Assembly (NCBI GenBank): GCA_943788825.1
Contig: CALSRT010000012.1
Location: forward strand, 1-64,000
Source of the DNA: UBA4582 sp002389265
GTDB lineage: Bacteria; Pseudomonadota; Gammaproteobacteria; Pseudomonadales; Azotimanducaceae
Reading direction: 5' to 3'
DNA length: 64,000 bases
In this document: piece after piece, positions 53,560 to 61,808 of the stretch
How positions within the stretch are numbered: position 1 is the first letter of the stretch
Layout of the letters: every line of letters begins with the position of its first letter
Position numbers and translations under genes: made by a program
Notes under the pieces: model-generated
Seen by the model: only the letters and a program-made list of their open reading frames with translations
Database searches by the model: none
Told to the model about the DNA's origin: nothing

Positions 53560-55001
53560 GTGTTGATCGAATTTCTGGGCCATCTACGCAAACACCGTGT
53601 ACCTGTTTCAATTCGTGAATGGCTTGACCTGCTTGCCGCGCTTCGAGCCGGCTTGGTGTTTGCTAAAATCGACGAGTTCTATTTCTTAAGCCGTCTCTGT
53701 TTGGTGAAAGATGAAAAATACTTTGATCGATTCGATCAAGCATTTGCTGCTTACTTCGATCAGATGGACGACTGGCAATCTGCGCTTGCTGAGTCGCCGG
53801 TACAAGCCTTGATGGCCACTGCCTTGTCAGATTTATTTGACCCTCAGATTCATCAACAATGGCGTGAATTGCTGGACGATTATCAAGCTCGGGTTGCGCA
53901 ACAGCGTCTTGAGGAGATTCGTCTGCAGATTGCGAGCCAGAACGGAGATAGCGATCCAGGAAAAGTTCAAGCAGAGGCGGTTATCGTTTCTGATGCAAGG
54001 GAGCATGAGGATCCTGAATCAGGTCATGCCGCGGCTGAAAGTCCGGGCGAAGGAGAAGTAGAGGGAGAAGGAGAAGGAGAGGGAGAGGGAGAGGGAGAGG
54101 GAGAGGGAGAGGGAGAGGGAGAGGGAGAGGGAGAGAGGAGAAGGAGAGGAGAGGAGAAGGAGAAGGAGAAGGAGAAGGAGAAGGAGAAGGAGAAGGAGAA
54201 GGCGGTGATCATGGTGAAGGTGCGGATGGCGAATCAGGCCTTGGTAGTGGTGAGCACCCAGGCCAGGGCGTTCGGGACACCACCGACGTGCCGGCTCAGC
54301 AGTCGGCACTGAAGGTTTGGCAACTCAGGCAGTATGAGGATTATGATCCCGACGTCGAGCTGGGTACCCGTAATATGCAGATGGCGCTTCGACGCTTGAG
54401 AAAGTTTGCCAGGACCGCTGTCGATCTTGAGTTGGATCTCAACGACACCATCCGCTCGACCGCGAACAATGGGGGCTTTCTGCAAATCAAGGAGGTGCCA
54501 GAGCGCCGCAACGCGGTCAAAGTATTGCTGTTGCTCGACGTCGGCGGTTCCATGGATGAGTATATTGAACGCTGCGCACAACTGTTTTCTGCTGCGCGGT
54601 CTGAATTCAAGTATCTCGAATATTATTATTTCCACAATTTTATCTACGAGTCACTGTGGACTACGAACAGCCGTCGCCAGGAACAGCGTGTTAATACGCT
54701 GGACCTACTGCGAAAGTATGGCTCGGACTACAAGATCATTATTGTTAGCGATGCCAGTATGGCTCGTGAGGAAATTACGCAGAAGGGCGGTAGCGTTGAA
54801 CATTTCAATGCTGAGCCCGGCGAGGTCTGGCTTGACCGGCTACAGCAGCATTTTAGGAAATTAGTCTGGCTGAATCCGGTTAATCCGATTAAGTGGCAGG
54901 ACAGCTACAGTATCACTATGATTCAGCGGTTGATGCAGGCGCAGATGCATCACCTCAGCGTCACTGGCATTGAGCAAGGCATGAAGGCTTTGATTCGGTG
55001 A
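53560..55001 (+). pseudogene. CoxE-like VWA domain protein, split by a frameshift in a polypurine tract
   Basis: The N-terminal half (53560 onward, VPVSIREWLDLLAALRAGLVFAKIDEFYFLSR) is the conserved CoxE-like start, and the C-terminal half, open from the tract to 55001, holds the VWA domain with LLLLDVGGSMDEY (MIDAS DxGxS) and IIIVSDAS. The two halves are in different frames. The switch lies in the 142-nt A/G-only run at 54061-54202, where the first frame reads Gly-Glu repeats then loses phase. The frame that restores the linker reads GEGEGG, then DHGEGADGESG and so on to QLRQYEDYD. A single-nucleotide indel at 54131-54155 could explain it. Partners (MoxR-type AAA+ ATPase) are not nearby. Confidence 0.75.
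54061..54202. repeat. 142-nt uninterrupted purine tract with GGAGAG/GGAGAA hexamer repeats
   Basis: Every base on the plus strand from 54061 to 54202 is A or G. GAGGGA hexamers repeat at least eight times, then an irregular section (54131-54155) changes phase, and GAGAAG units follow to the end. It encodes a Gly-Glu-rich linker of the VWA protein in the first frame. Polypurine runs of this kind can form triplex DNA, and slippage is expected. Confidence 0.95.
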
Positions 55002-55070
55002 GCTACTGCAGTATTTGATTGACTTTAGGGTGAGTGGTCGCGAAAGAAGTGTGTGCCCGGTTTGCGGAAG

Positions 55071-56042
55071 CTAGGTTGTAAATACCTGTCGACATGGCGC
55101 CTGACGCAGGAAGCCCTCAATATTTTCACAGACTTGAATCAGTAGACGCTGCCGTGACTCTAGAGCCGCCCAAGCGATATGGGGCGTGATGATCAGATTG
55201 GCCAGTGGTGCTGATAGGAGTGGTTCGTCTTTCCCAGGAGGTTCAGTCGGCAACACATCAATGCCGGCACCAGCAATTTGGCCGCTATTCAGCGCCGCCA
55301 ATAGCGCGGTTGAGTCAACCAGACCGCCTCGAGCAGTATTGATCAAGAGTGCGCTTGGCTTCATTAGCCGCAAAGTCTCTTGATTTATCAGATGTTCTGT
55401 TTCAGGTACCAAAGGACAGTGCAGGCTCAGAATATCAACTTCGGGGAGGAGCTGCTCGAGGGCTAAACGAGGGTAGCCAAGTTCAACGTCTGAGTCCTGG
55501 TATCCAGGCCGCTGCGCCACCTTGATCAGCATGCCGAAGCTCTCAGCGACGCGAGCGACTTGGCTTCCCAGTTCGCCGAAGCCAACGATACCCAGAGTTT
55601 TGCCGCTGAGTTCCATTATTGGGTGGTCTAACAGGCAAAAGGTATTGCTCTGCTGCCACTTGCCCACTTGGACATCACGTTGATAGAGATTGAGGCGAGT
55701 AGCTAACGCCAGGATCAGTGTCAGCGTATGCTGAACCACAGATGGCGTGGCATAACCGACTGCATTGCTGACAACAATGTTCTGTCGTTGGGCTGCTTGC
55801 AGATCGATGTTATTAGTGCCAGTCGCCATCACGCTAATAAATTTCAAATTAGCTGCGTTCTGCATATTAGCTGCTGACAGATTAACTTTGTTTGTCAGTA
55901 CGATATTGGCGTCGTGAATGCGTTCATCCACCAAGGCTGCCGGCGTATCATTGTACACTTGCCAGCTAAGTGCTGAGTTCAGCAATGGACTTAAGTCGAG
56001 ATCCTGGCCGAGACTGGCCGCATCGAGAATGACGCCGTGCAT
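55071..56042 (-). CDS. D-2-hydroxyacid dehydrogenase (hydroxypyruvate reductase-like)
   Basis: The 323-residue enzyme contains GIVGFGELGSQVARVAESFG, the NAD-binding GxGxxG motif, near residue 150. The catalytic Arg lies in NTARGGLVDS, the Glu in GAGIDVLPTEPP, and the His in TPHIAWAALESRQR. Its length and motifs suit D-3-phosphoglycerate/glycerate/hydroxypyruvate dehydrogenases; the exact substrate cannot be told. It reads toward the VWA gene. Upstream lies a cyclophilin gene on the same strand, 143 nt away. Confidence 0.9.
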   Translation of the reverse strand: MHGVILDAASLGQDLDLSPLLNSALSWQVYNDTPAALVDERIHDANIVLTNKVNLSAANMQNAANLKFISVMATGTNNIDLQAAQRQNIVVSNAVGYATPSVVQHTLTLILALATRLNLYQRDVQVGKWQQSNTFCLLDHPIMELSGKTLGIVGFGELGSQVARVAESFGMLIKVAQRPGYQDSDVELGYPRLALEQLLPEVDILSLHCPLVPETEHLINQETLRLMKPSALLINTARGGLVDSTALLAALNSGQIAGAGIDVLPTEPPGKDEPLLSAPLANLIITPHIAWAALESRQRLLIQVCENIEGFLRQAPCRQVFTT

Positions 56043-56185
56043 GGAATGTGCTCACTGGTGGTTAGGCATATGGTAGCACTCCCTGAGAAGGGACAAAAAC
56101 ACTGTTGGCGGAGACAAGGCCGTTGGCTGGATTTGGTGCGGCGGGGTTATGCGAGGCCGGTGGCCCCGCATAGATTCGCGAGGCC

Positions 56186-56707
56186 CTATGCTAGATCGGG
56201 AAAGCTCTTGATCAACGCGTCATTCCAGGCGCTAACGCGGTCTTTTTGCGCTTCCAGCAACTCAGCGCTGTCACCAGTGATCGTGAGCTTGATGATCTTG
56301 TCGCCCTGCGCGACGGCATTGACGATAGCCTGATCTTCACTGGACGCGACTTCACCAAAAACGGTGTGAGCATCGTTCAGGTGAGGTGTCGCTACATGGG
56401 TGATGAAGAATTGACTGCCGTTGGTCCGTGGACCCGCATTCGCCATTGAGAGTTTGCCGGGCTTGTCGTGGCGTAGTGAGGCGACAAACTCATCTTCAAA
56501 CTGGTAGCCTGGGCCGCCGGTTCCTGAGCCTAAGGGACATCCGCCCTGGATCATGAAGTTGGCGATAACGCGGTGAAAATTCAAACCGTCGTAGTAGCCG
56601 TGCTGGGCGAGATTGACAAAGTTAGCCACCGTGATGGGTGCTTCGTCAGCAAAAAAGTTGATATTGATTGTTCCTTTGGTCGTTTCCATCTGTGCTGAAA
56701 TATTCAA
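56186..56707 (-). CDS. Peptidyl-prolyl cis-trans isomerase, cyclophilin type (PpiB-like)
   Basis: The 173-residue protein shows ETTKGTININFFADEAPITVANFV at the start, read as TKGTININFFADEAPITV, then the catalytic segment NFHRVIANFMIQGGCPLGSGTGGPG with the Arg, and the substrate pocket GSQFFI. It catalyses proline isomerisation in proteins and is cytoplasmic, with no signal peptide. A TTG at 56705-56707 with AGGA upstream and an ATG at 56687-56689 are both possible starts; I kept the TTG because of its better site. It is upstream of the D-2-hydroxyacid dehydrogenase gene. Confidence 0.88.
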   Translation of the reverse strand: MNISAQMETTKGTININFFADEAPITVANFVNLAQHGYYDGLNFHRVIANFMIQGGCPLGSGTGGPGYQFEDEFVASLRHDKPGKLSMANAGPRTNGSQFFITHVATPHLNDAHTVFGEVASSEDQAIVNAVAQGDKIIKLTITGDSAELLEAQKDRVSAWNDALIKSFPDLA

Positions 56708-56785
56708 ATGATCAATCCTGTTTGTTAAGTGTTTAGTGTTTAAGTGAAGTTGACAAGAACCCGAGGCGCCTCGCGGCCCTGAGTG

Positions 56786-58066
56786 CTAGCGATCGTCAAG
56801 GGCAATGAAGTCCCGCTGATGTTCGCCTAAGTACAGTTGACGCGGCCGGGCAATTTTGTACGGCGCGCTAAGCATCTCATCCCAGTGAGTCACCCAGCCT
56901 GGCATACGACCGAGGGTAAATATTACGGTGAAGAGCTCTGTTGGGATGCCGACGGCTTTCAGGGTGATGCCCGAATAGAAATCGATATTCGGGTAGAGCT
57001 TACGGGAGATGAAGTAGTCGTCTTCTCGAGCAATCTTCTCGAGTGCTTTGGCTATCTTCAGCAGAGGGTCGTTCTCAACGCCTCGCTCGGCCAGTACGGC
57101 TGCACAATAGGACTCCATGACCTTGGCGCGGGGATCGAAATTTTTATAAACCCGGTGGCCAAATCCCATCAGCTTAAAGGGGTCGTCTTTGTTCTTGGCT
57201 TTCTCCACATATTCGGCGACTCGCGATTCGTCGCCAATCTCCATGAGCATGTCCAGAACGGCTTCGTTCGCACCCCCGTGCGCAGGTCCCCAGAGCGCTG
57301 ACACGCCGGCGGAGATGGCGGCATACGGATTACAGTCAGTGGACCCTGCCATTCGCACTGTTGATGTTGAGGCATTTTGCTCGTGATCAGCGTGCAAAAT
57401 GAATATTTTATCCATCGCTTCGGCAATAACCGGGCTGATCGTCGAAGGTTTACCCGTCTCACCAAAGCACATATTGAGAAAATTTTCGGCATAACCGAGG
57501 CTCGAATCCGGCTCAACGAAGGTTTCACCTCGACCGTGTTTGTAGGCCATGGCAGCAATCGTGGGGATCATCGCAATCAACCGTTGGGCCGTGGTCTTAC
57601 GATTTTCGGCGTCGGTAATATCCGTCGTTTCATGGTACAGAGAGGCCAGGCCAGAGATGGCAGCGCCAACCATCGACATGGGGTGAGCGCCACGGGCAAA
57701 GCCGTTGAAAATTTGTTGGAATTGCTTATCCACATGCTGCTTATCTTTGAGGCTGGCGTCGAACTCAGCCAGTTGGGCTGAACTCGGGAGCTCGCCGTTT
57801 AGCAGCAAATAACAGACTTCCAGATGGCTTGCCTGGCTGGCCAATTGCTCTATCGCGTAGCCCCGGTATAGGAGTATGCCGGCGTCCCCATCAATATAAG
57901 TGATCTTTGAATCACAGCTGGCAGTGGATAAAAAGCCGGGATCATAGGTAAAAATACCTTCGGCGATCAGGCCCCTGACATCGACAACATTATTGCCCTC
58001 GGAAGCTTCGAGAACATTTAAATCGATGGATTTGCCATCAATCGTAATTTCAACTTTTTGTACCAT
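56786..58066 (-). CDS. gltA: Citrate synthase GltA
   Basis: The 426-residue enzyme carries the type II citrate synthase motifs. GPAHGGANEAVLDML contains one catalytic His, GFGHRVYKNFDPRAKVM the second, and FYSGITLKAVGIP the catalytic Asp near residue 365. It condenses acetyl-CoA with oxaloacetate at the entry to the TCA cycle. It is divergent from sdhC with 279 nt between the starts, an arrangement known from Pseudomonas. The ATG is at 58064-58066. Confidence 0.97.
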   Translation of the reverse strand: MVQKVEITIDGKSIDLNVLEASEGNNVVDVRGLIAEGIFTYDPGFLSTASCDSKITYIDGDAGILLYRGYAIEQLASQASHLEVCYLLLNGELPSSAQLAEFDASLKDKQHVDKQFQQIFNGFARGAHPMSMVGAAISGLASLYHETTDITDAENRKTTAQRLIAMIPTIAAMAYKHGRGETFVEPDSSLGYAENFLNMCFGETGKPSTISPVIAEAMDKIFILHADHEQNASTSTVRMAGSTDCNPYAAISAGVSALWGPAHGGANEAVLDMLMEIGDESRVAEYVEKAKNKDDPFKLMGFGHRVYKNFDPRAKVMESYCAAVLAERGVENDPLLKIAKALEKIAREDDYFISRKLYPNIDFYSGITLKAVGIPTELFTVIFTLGRMPGWVTHWDEMLSAPYKIARPRQLYLGEHQRDFIALDDR

Positions 58067-58220
58067 GAAAGAACTCCCAGGTTTACCCGCCGAATGGTCA
58101 TTCGTTGACGATTGCCATCATTCAAATGAGCAATCCACAGATGCGGCGACGGAGCGACATGATTCCAAAACCAGCGCAGCTTGTAAAGCCTTGATATATC
58201 CGTCGCACGCGGGTCTGTGT

Positions 58221-58249
58221 TTGTCTTTTGCTAACAAACTCACTATTAT
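58221..58249 (+). promoter_or_regulatory. Candidate sigma-70 promoter for sdhCDAB
   Basis: TTGTCT (58221-58226), a 17-nt spacer, and TATTAT (58244-58249) match a sigma-70 promoter well, about 100 nt ahead of the sdhC GTG. The gap between gltA and sdhC holds no gene. Oxygen- or carbon-responsive sites may also be present but I cannot identify them. Confidence 0.55.
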
Positions 58250-58345
58250 TGCCCCGCGAAATTCAAAAGCCATTTCCCCGCGCGCACCGATCTCAGGGCT
58301 GACGTCCTGAATCGGGTCTGGTGGGCTCAATTTGAGAACTTATTT

Positions 58346-58738
58346 GTGAAAAACGATCCTCGTCCCGTTAACGTGAATCCATCAGATTTGATGTCATTCG
58401 CCTGGCCCCTGGCTGCGCTAGCCTCGATTACCCATCGAATAGCCGGGGTTATTTTATTTGTTGGTATTGCCTTTGGGCTGTATGCGCTGGACCTGTCATT
58501 ATCCTCTGCCGCGGGCTTCGATGTCCTCAAGGGTCTGATGAACTCGCCGTTTGGGATGTTCGTAACCTGGGGGCTGCTGTCGGCGCTAGCGTATCACTTC
58601 GTTGCCGGTATCAAGCACTTGCTGCTTGATATGGAGATCGCGGATACCATCGAGGGTAGTAAGTTTGCTGCCAGAGTCACGTTTCTAGTCTCTGCAGTAT
58701 TGATTTTTCTCGCCGGCATTTGGGTTATTCAGGGTTAA
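58346..58738 (+). CDS. sdhC: Succinate dehydrogenase cytochrome b556 subunit SdhC
   Basis: The 130-residue membrane subunit has three hydrophobic helices, and the heme ligand His lies in AYHFVAGIKHLLLD, matching E. coli SdhC. It anchors the enzyme and takes part in ubiquinone binding in the inner membrane. It starts at a GTG. It is the first gene of sdhCDAB, 12 nt before sdhD. Confidence 0.92.
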   Translation: MKNDPRPVNVNPSDLMSFAWPLAALASITHRIAGVILFVGIAFGLYALDLSLSSAAGFDVLKGLMNSPFGMFVTWGLLSALAYHFVAGIKHLLLDMEIADTIEGSKFAARVTFLVSAVLIFLAGIWVIQG

Positions 58739-58749
58739 AGGAAAAAATT

Positions 58750-59118
58750 ATGGTTACTCAAGTCACAAGTTTTTCTCGTAACGGCCTGTCTGACTTCATT
58801 GTGCAACGGGTGACGGCCTATATTCTAGCGGCCTACACGGTGTTCCTGGTGGGCTACTTATTGTTCCAAGGTGAGATGGTTTATGCCGACTGGCAAATGC
58901 TGTTTTCTCACACCTGGATGCAGATCTTTACCATGTTGGCGCTCGTATCAACCTGTGCGCATGCCTGGATTGGCATGTGGACGATCGGCACTGATTACAT
59001 TCGAGAGCATTACTTTGGGCAAAATGCCAACGGTTATCGCTTAATTTATCAAGTCATCTGTATTTTGACGCTGGCCAGTTATTTGTTCTGGGGCGTGAAG
59101 ATACTCTGGGGGAATTAG
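58750..59118 (+). CDS. sdhD: Succinate dehydrogenase membrane anchor subunit SdhD
   Basis: The 122-residue product has three transmembrane helices, and TCAHAWIGMWTIGTDYI carries the heme-ligating His in the usual SdhD context. It binds heme b and ubiquinone with SdhC. The ATG at 58750 follows AAAGGAAAAAATT and was preferred to an in-frame start at 58720. It lies 4 nt before sdhA. Confidence 0.92.
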   Translation: MVTQVTSFSRNGLSDFIVQRVTAYILAAYTVFLVGYLLFQGEMVYADWQMLFSHTWMQIFTMLALVSTCAHAWIGMWTIGTDYIREHYFGQNANGYRLIYQVICILTLASYLFWGVKILWGN

Positions 59119-59122
59119 TTTA

Positions 59123-60919
59123 ATGGGTGAGTTACCTACACTGGAATTTGACGCCATCATTATTGGTGGTGGTGGCGCCGGCATGCGTGCCGCACTGCAG
59201 TTAGCCGAATCGGGCCGTAAAACCGCCGTGATCTCGAAAGTATTCCCGACCCGGTCCCATACGGTCTCAGCGCAGGGTGGCATCACATGTGCGATAGCCA
59301 GTGATGATCCCAATGATGATTGGCGTTGGCACATGTATGACACCATCAAGGGTTCTGACTATATTGGCGACCAAGATGCGATCCAGTATATGTGTAGTGT
59401 GGGTCCTCAGGCGGTCTATGAACTCGACCATATGGGGCTGCCATTCTCTCGTAACGACAATGGCCGAATATATCAGCGGCCGTTCGGTGGCCAATCAAAG
59501 GATTTTGGCAAAGGTGGCCAAGCCGCGCGTACCTGTGCTGCGGCTGACCGCACAGGTCATGCACTGCTCCATGCGCTTTACCAGGGCAACACTAAGGCAG
59601 GCTCGGTTTTCCTGTCGGAGTGGTTTGCAGTAGACCTGGTAAAAAATGCCCACGGCGCCGTAGTCGGTGTCATAGCAATGTGCATGGAAACTGGCGAAGT
59701 CAACTACATCAAAGCCCAGGCGACAGTGTTGGCCACGGGCGGTGCAGGGCGGATCTACCAATCAACGACGAATGCCTTGATGTGCACCGGCGATGGCGCT
59801 GCCATGACTCTGCGAGCGGATCTGGCGCTCCAGGATATGGAAATGTGGCAGTTTCACCCCACCGGTATTGCCGGTGCGGGAACACTGGTCACTGAAGGCT
59901 GCCGGGGTGAAGGGGGCTACCTGATCAATAAAGATGGCGAACGCTTTATGGAGCGCTATGCACCGACAGCCAAAGATTTGGCAGGTCGGGACGTTGTGGC
60001 GCGGAGCATGATCCTTGAGATACTCGCGGGTCGGGGCGGTGGTGAGGATGGTGATCATGTGTTCTTGAAGCTGGATCACCTGGGTGAGGAAATTTTACAC
60101 TCGCGGTTGCCTGGGATTGTAGAGCTGGCGAAGACGTTCGCCCATGTGGACCCCGTTAAAGAGCCGATTCCAGTTGTGCCGACTTGCCACTATATGATGG
60201 GTGGTATTCCTACTAATATTCACGGCCAGGCGATTACTCGAAATGCCAAGGGTGAAGACGAAATCGTTAACGGTTTGTATTCAGTAGGTGAGGCTGCGTG
60301 TGTCTCGGTCCACGGTGCGAACCGCCTGGGTGGGAACTCTTTGCTGGATCTGGTGGTTTTCGGCCGATCCGCGGGCTTGCATATCACCGATGCGCTGAAC
60401 CAGGGTATGGACTCCGGCGTTGCATCAAGTTCTGATATTGAAGCCGCGACGCAACGTTTGAGTCGTTGGAATGAATCTACGAAGGGCGAAAGTGTTGCCG
60501 GCCTCAAGCGTGAATTACAATCCTGTATGCAATTGAACTTTGGCGTGTTTCGCACAGAAGCTAATATGCAGGCGGGTATGAAGACCCTCAGTGAGTTGCG
60601 GGAACGGATCAGCCAAGCGGTGTTGACTGACAAGAGCCAGGCTTTTAATACTGCGCGGCTGGAAGCGTTAGAGCTAGATAACTTGCTTGAAGTTGCCGAG
60701 GCTACGGCAATATCAGCCGAGGCCCGGAAAGAGAGTCGCGGTGCCCATGCGCGAGACGACTACCAGGTTCGGGACGACGAGAACTGGTTGTGCCATTCAT
60801 TGTATGACCCGGTAACAAAAACGCTGTCTAAGCGTGATGTGAATCGTGCCCCGGGCTTGCTCCAAACTGATAAAGATTTGCCGGAAGGCGTGTTTGAACC
60901 GAAAGAGAGGGTTTATTAA
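59123..60919 (+). CDS. sdhA: Succinate dehydrogenase flavoprotein subunit SdhA
   Basis: The 598-residue subunit binds FAD covalently at the His in RSHTVSAQGGI near residue 45; GGGGAGMRAALQLAESG is the Rossmann loop. HPTGIAGAGTLVTEGCRGEGG and GANRLGGNSLLDLVVFGR give the substrate and FAD-binding regions. It oxidises succinate to fumarate. The ATG at 59123 follows GGGGGA. The stop codon directly abuts the sdhB ATG (TAAATG), indicating one polycistronic transcript. Confidence 0.97.
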   Translation: MGELPTLEFDAIIIGGGGAGMRAALQLAESGRKTAVISKVFPTRSHTVSAQGGITCAIASDDPNDDWRWHMYDTIKGSDYIGDQDAIQYMCSVGPQAVYELDHMGLPFSRNDNGRIYQRPFGGQSKDFGKGGQAARTCAAADRTGHALLHALYQGNTKAGSVFLSEWFAVDLVKNAHGAVVGVIAMCMETGEVNYIKAQATVLATGGAGRIYQSTTNALMCTGDGAAMTLRADLALQDMEMWQFHPTGIAGAGTLVTEGCRGEGGYLINKDGERFMERYAPTAKDLAGRDVVARSMILEILAGRGGGEDGDHVFLKLDHLGEEILHSRLPGIVELAKTFAHVDPVKEPIPVVPTCHYMMGGIPTNIHGQAITRNAKGEDEIVNGLYSVGEAACVSVHGANRLGGNSLLDLVVFGRSAGLHITDALNQGMDSGVASSSDIEAATQRLSRWNESTKGESVAGLKRELQSCMQLNFGVFRTEANMQAGMKTLSELRERISQAVLTDKSQAFNTARLEALELDNLLEVAEATAISAEARKESRGAHARDDYQVRDDENWLCHSLYDPVTKTLSKRDVNRAPGLLQTDKDLPEGVFEPKERVY

Positions 60920-61624
60920 ATGCAAGTCAGTGTTTATCGATACGACCCGGACAAAGACGCCGCCCCTTATATGCAGGACTTCGACATTGAATTGCCTGCG
61001 GGTAAGGATCTCATGGTGCTGGACGTGCTGGCATTACTCAAAGAGCGAGACGAAACGGTCTCCTATCGTCGCTCATGCCGTGAAGGTGTTTGTGGGTCTG
61101 ATGGCGTTAGTATGAATGGCAAGAATGGCTTGGCGTGTATTACGCCCGTGTCTGAGGTCGCCAAGGGCGGCAAGCTGACGATTAAGCCATTGCCTGGTTT
61201 GCCGGTGATTCGCGACTTGATTGTGGATATGGAGCAGTTTTATGCCCAGTATCGCAAGATTGAGCCTTATCTGATCAACAATGAGGTACCGCCAACCAGA
61301 GAGCGCCTGCAATCTCCTGCTGAACGTGAGAAACTAGACGGCCTTTACGAGTGCATACTCTGTGCATGCTGCTCAACGGCTTGCCCGTCTTTCTGGTGGA
61401 ATCCAGATAAGTTTATCGGTCCGGCTGGATTGCTCCAGGCATATCGTTTTTTGGCGGACAGCCGCGATACAGCGACTGAAGAACGACTGGCGAATCTTGA
61501 TGATCCGTTTAGCGTATTTCGTTGCAGAGGTATTATGAACTGCGTCAATGTTTGCCCAAAGGGTCTGAACCCGACGCGTGCCATTGGCCACATACGAAAT
61601 ATGTTGCTGAAAAAAGCAGTTTAA
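60920..61624 (+). CDS. sdhB: Succinate dehydrogenase iron-sulfur subunit SdhB
   Basis: The 234-residue protein has SCREGVCGSDGVSMNG, then a later Cys (NGLAC), which bind the [2Fe-2S] cluster near residues 55-75. CILCACCSTACPSFWW and CRGIMNCVNVCPKGLNP carry the [4Fe-4S] and [3Fe-4S] clusters. It passes electrons from FAD to quinone. It starts immediately after sdhA and ends 37 nt before a hairpin. Confidence 0.97.
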   Translation: MQVSVYRYDPDKDAAPYMQDFDIELPAGKDLMVLDVLALLKERDETVSYRRSCREGVCGSDGVSMNGKNGLACITPVSEVAKGGKLTIKPLPGLPVIRDLIVDMEQFYAQYRKIEPYLINNEVPPTRERLQSPAEREKLDGLYECILCACCSTACPSFWWNPDKFIGPAGLLQAYRFLADSRDTATEERLANLDDPFSVFRCRGIMNCVNVCPKGLNPTRAIGHIRNMLLKKAV

Positions 61625-61660
61625 GGCTCGCCCTGAAACCATAAGTTCAAGGCAAAGTAT

Positions 61661-61686
61661 AGCCGGACAGTGGAAGCTGTCCGGCT
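61661..61686 (+). terminator. Hairpin between sdhB and sucA
   Basis: AGCCGGACAG and CTGTCCGGCT form a perfect 10-bp stem around the 6-nt loop TGGAAG, followed by TTTGTT. It could terminate part of the sdh transcripts, tuning sucA expression relative to sdh. Confidence 0.7.
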
Positions 61687-61808
61687 TTGTTGATGTTGAG
61701 CTGACGTCCCTGCAGGTTTCGTGAAAAGCCTGTTTCCATGGGTTGAGCGCATAAAGCACAAAGGTTAAGTAGAGCTTAACGCACTATACATTGGTAAACG
61801 GTGGGGAC

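Noticed and set aside
54019..54309. Minus-strand frame encoding long runs of Leu/Ser
   Set aside because: It is the complement of the purine tract in the VWA gene; the repetitive composition comes from the DNA repeat.
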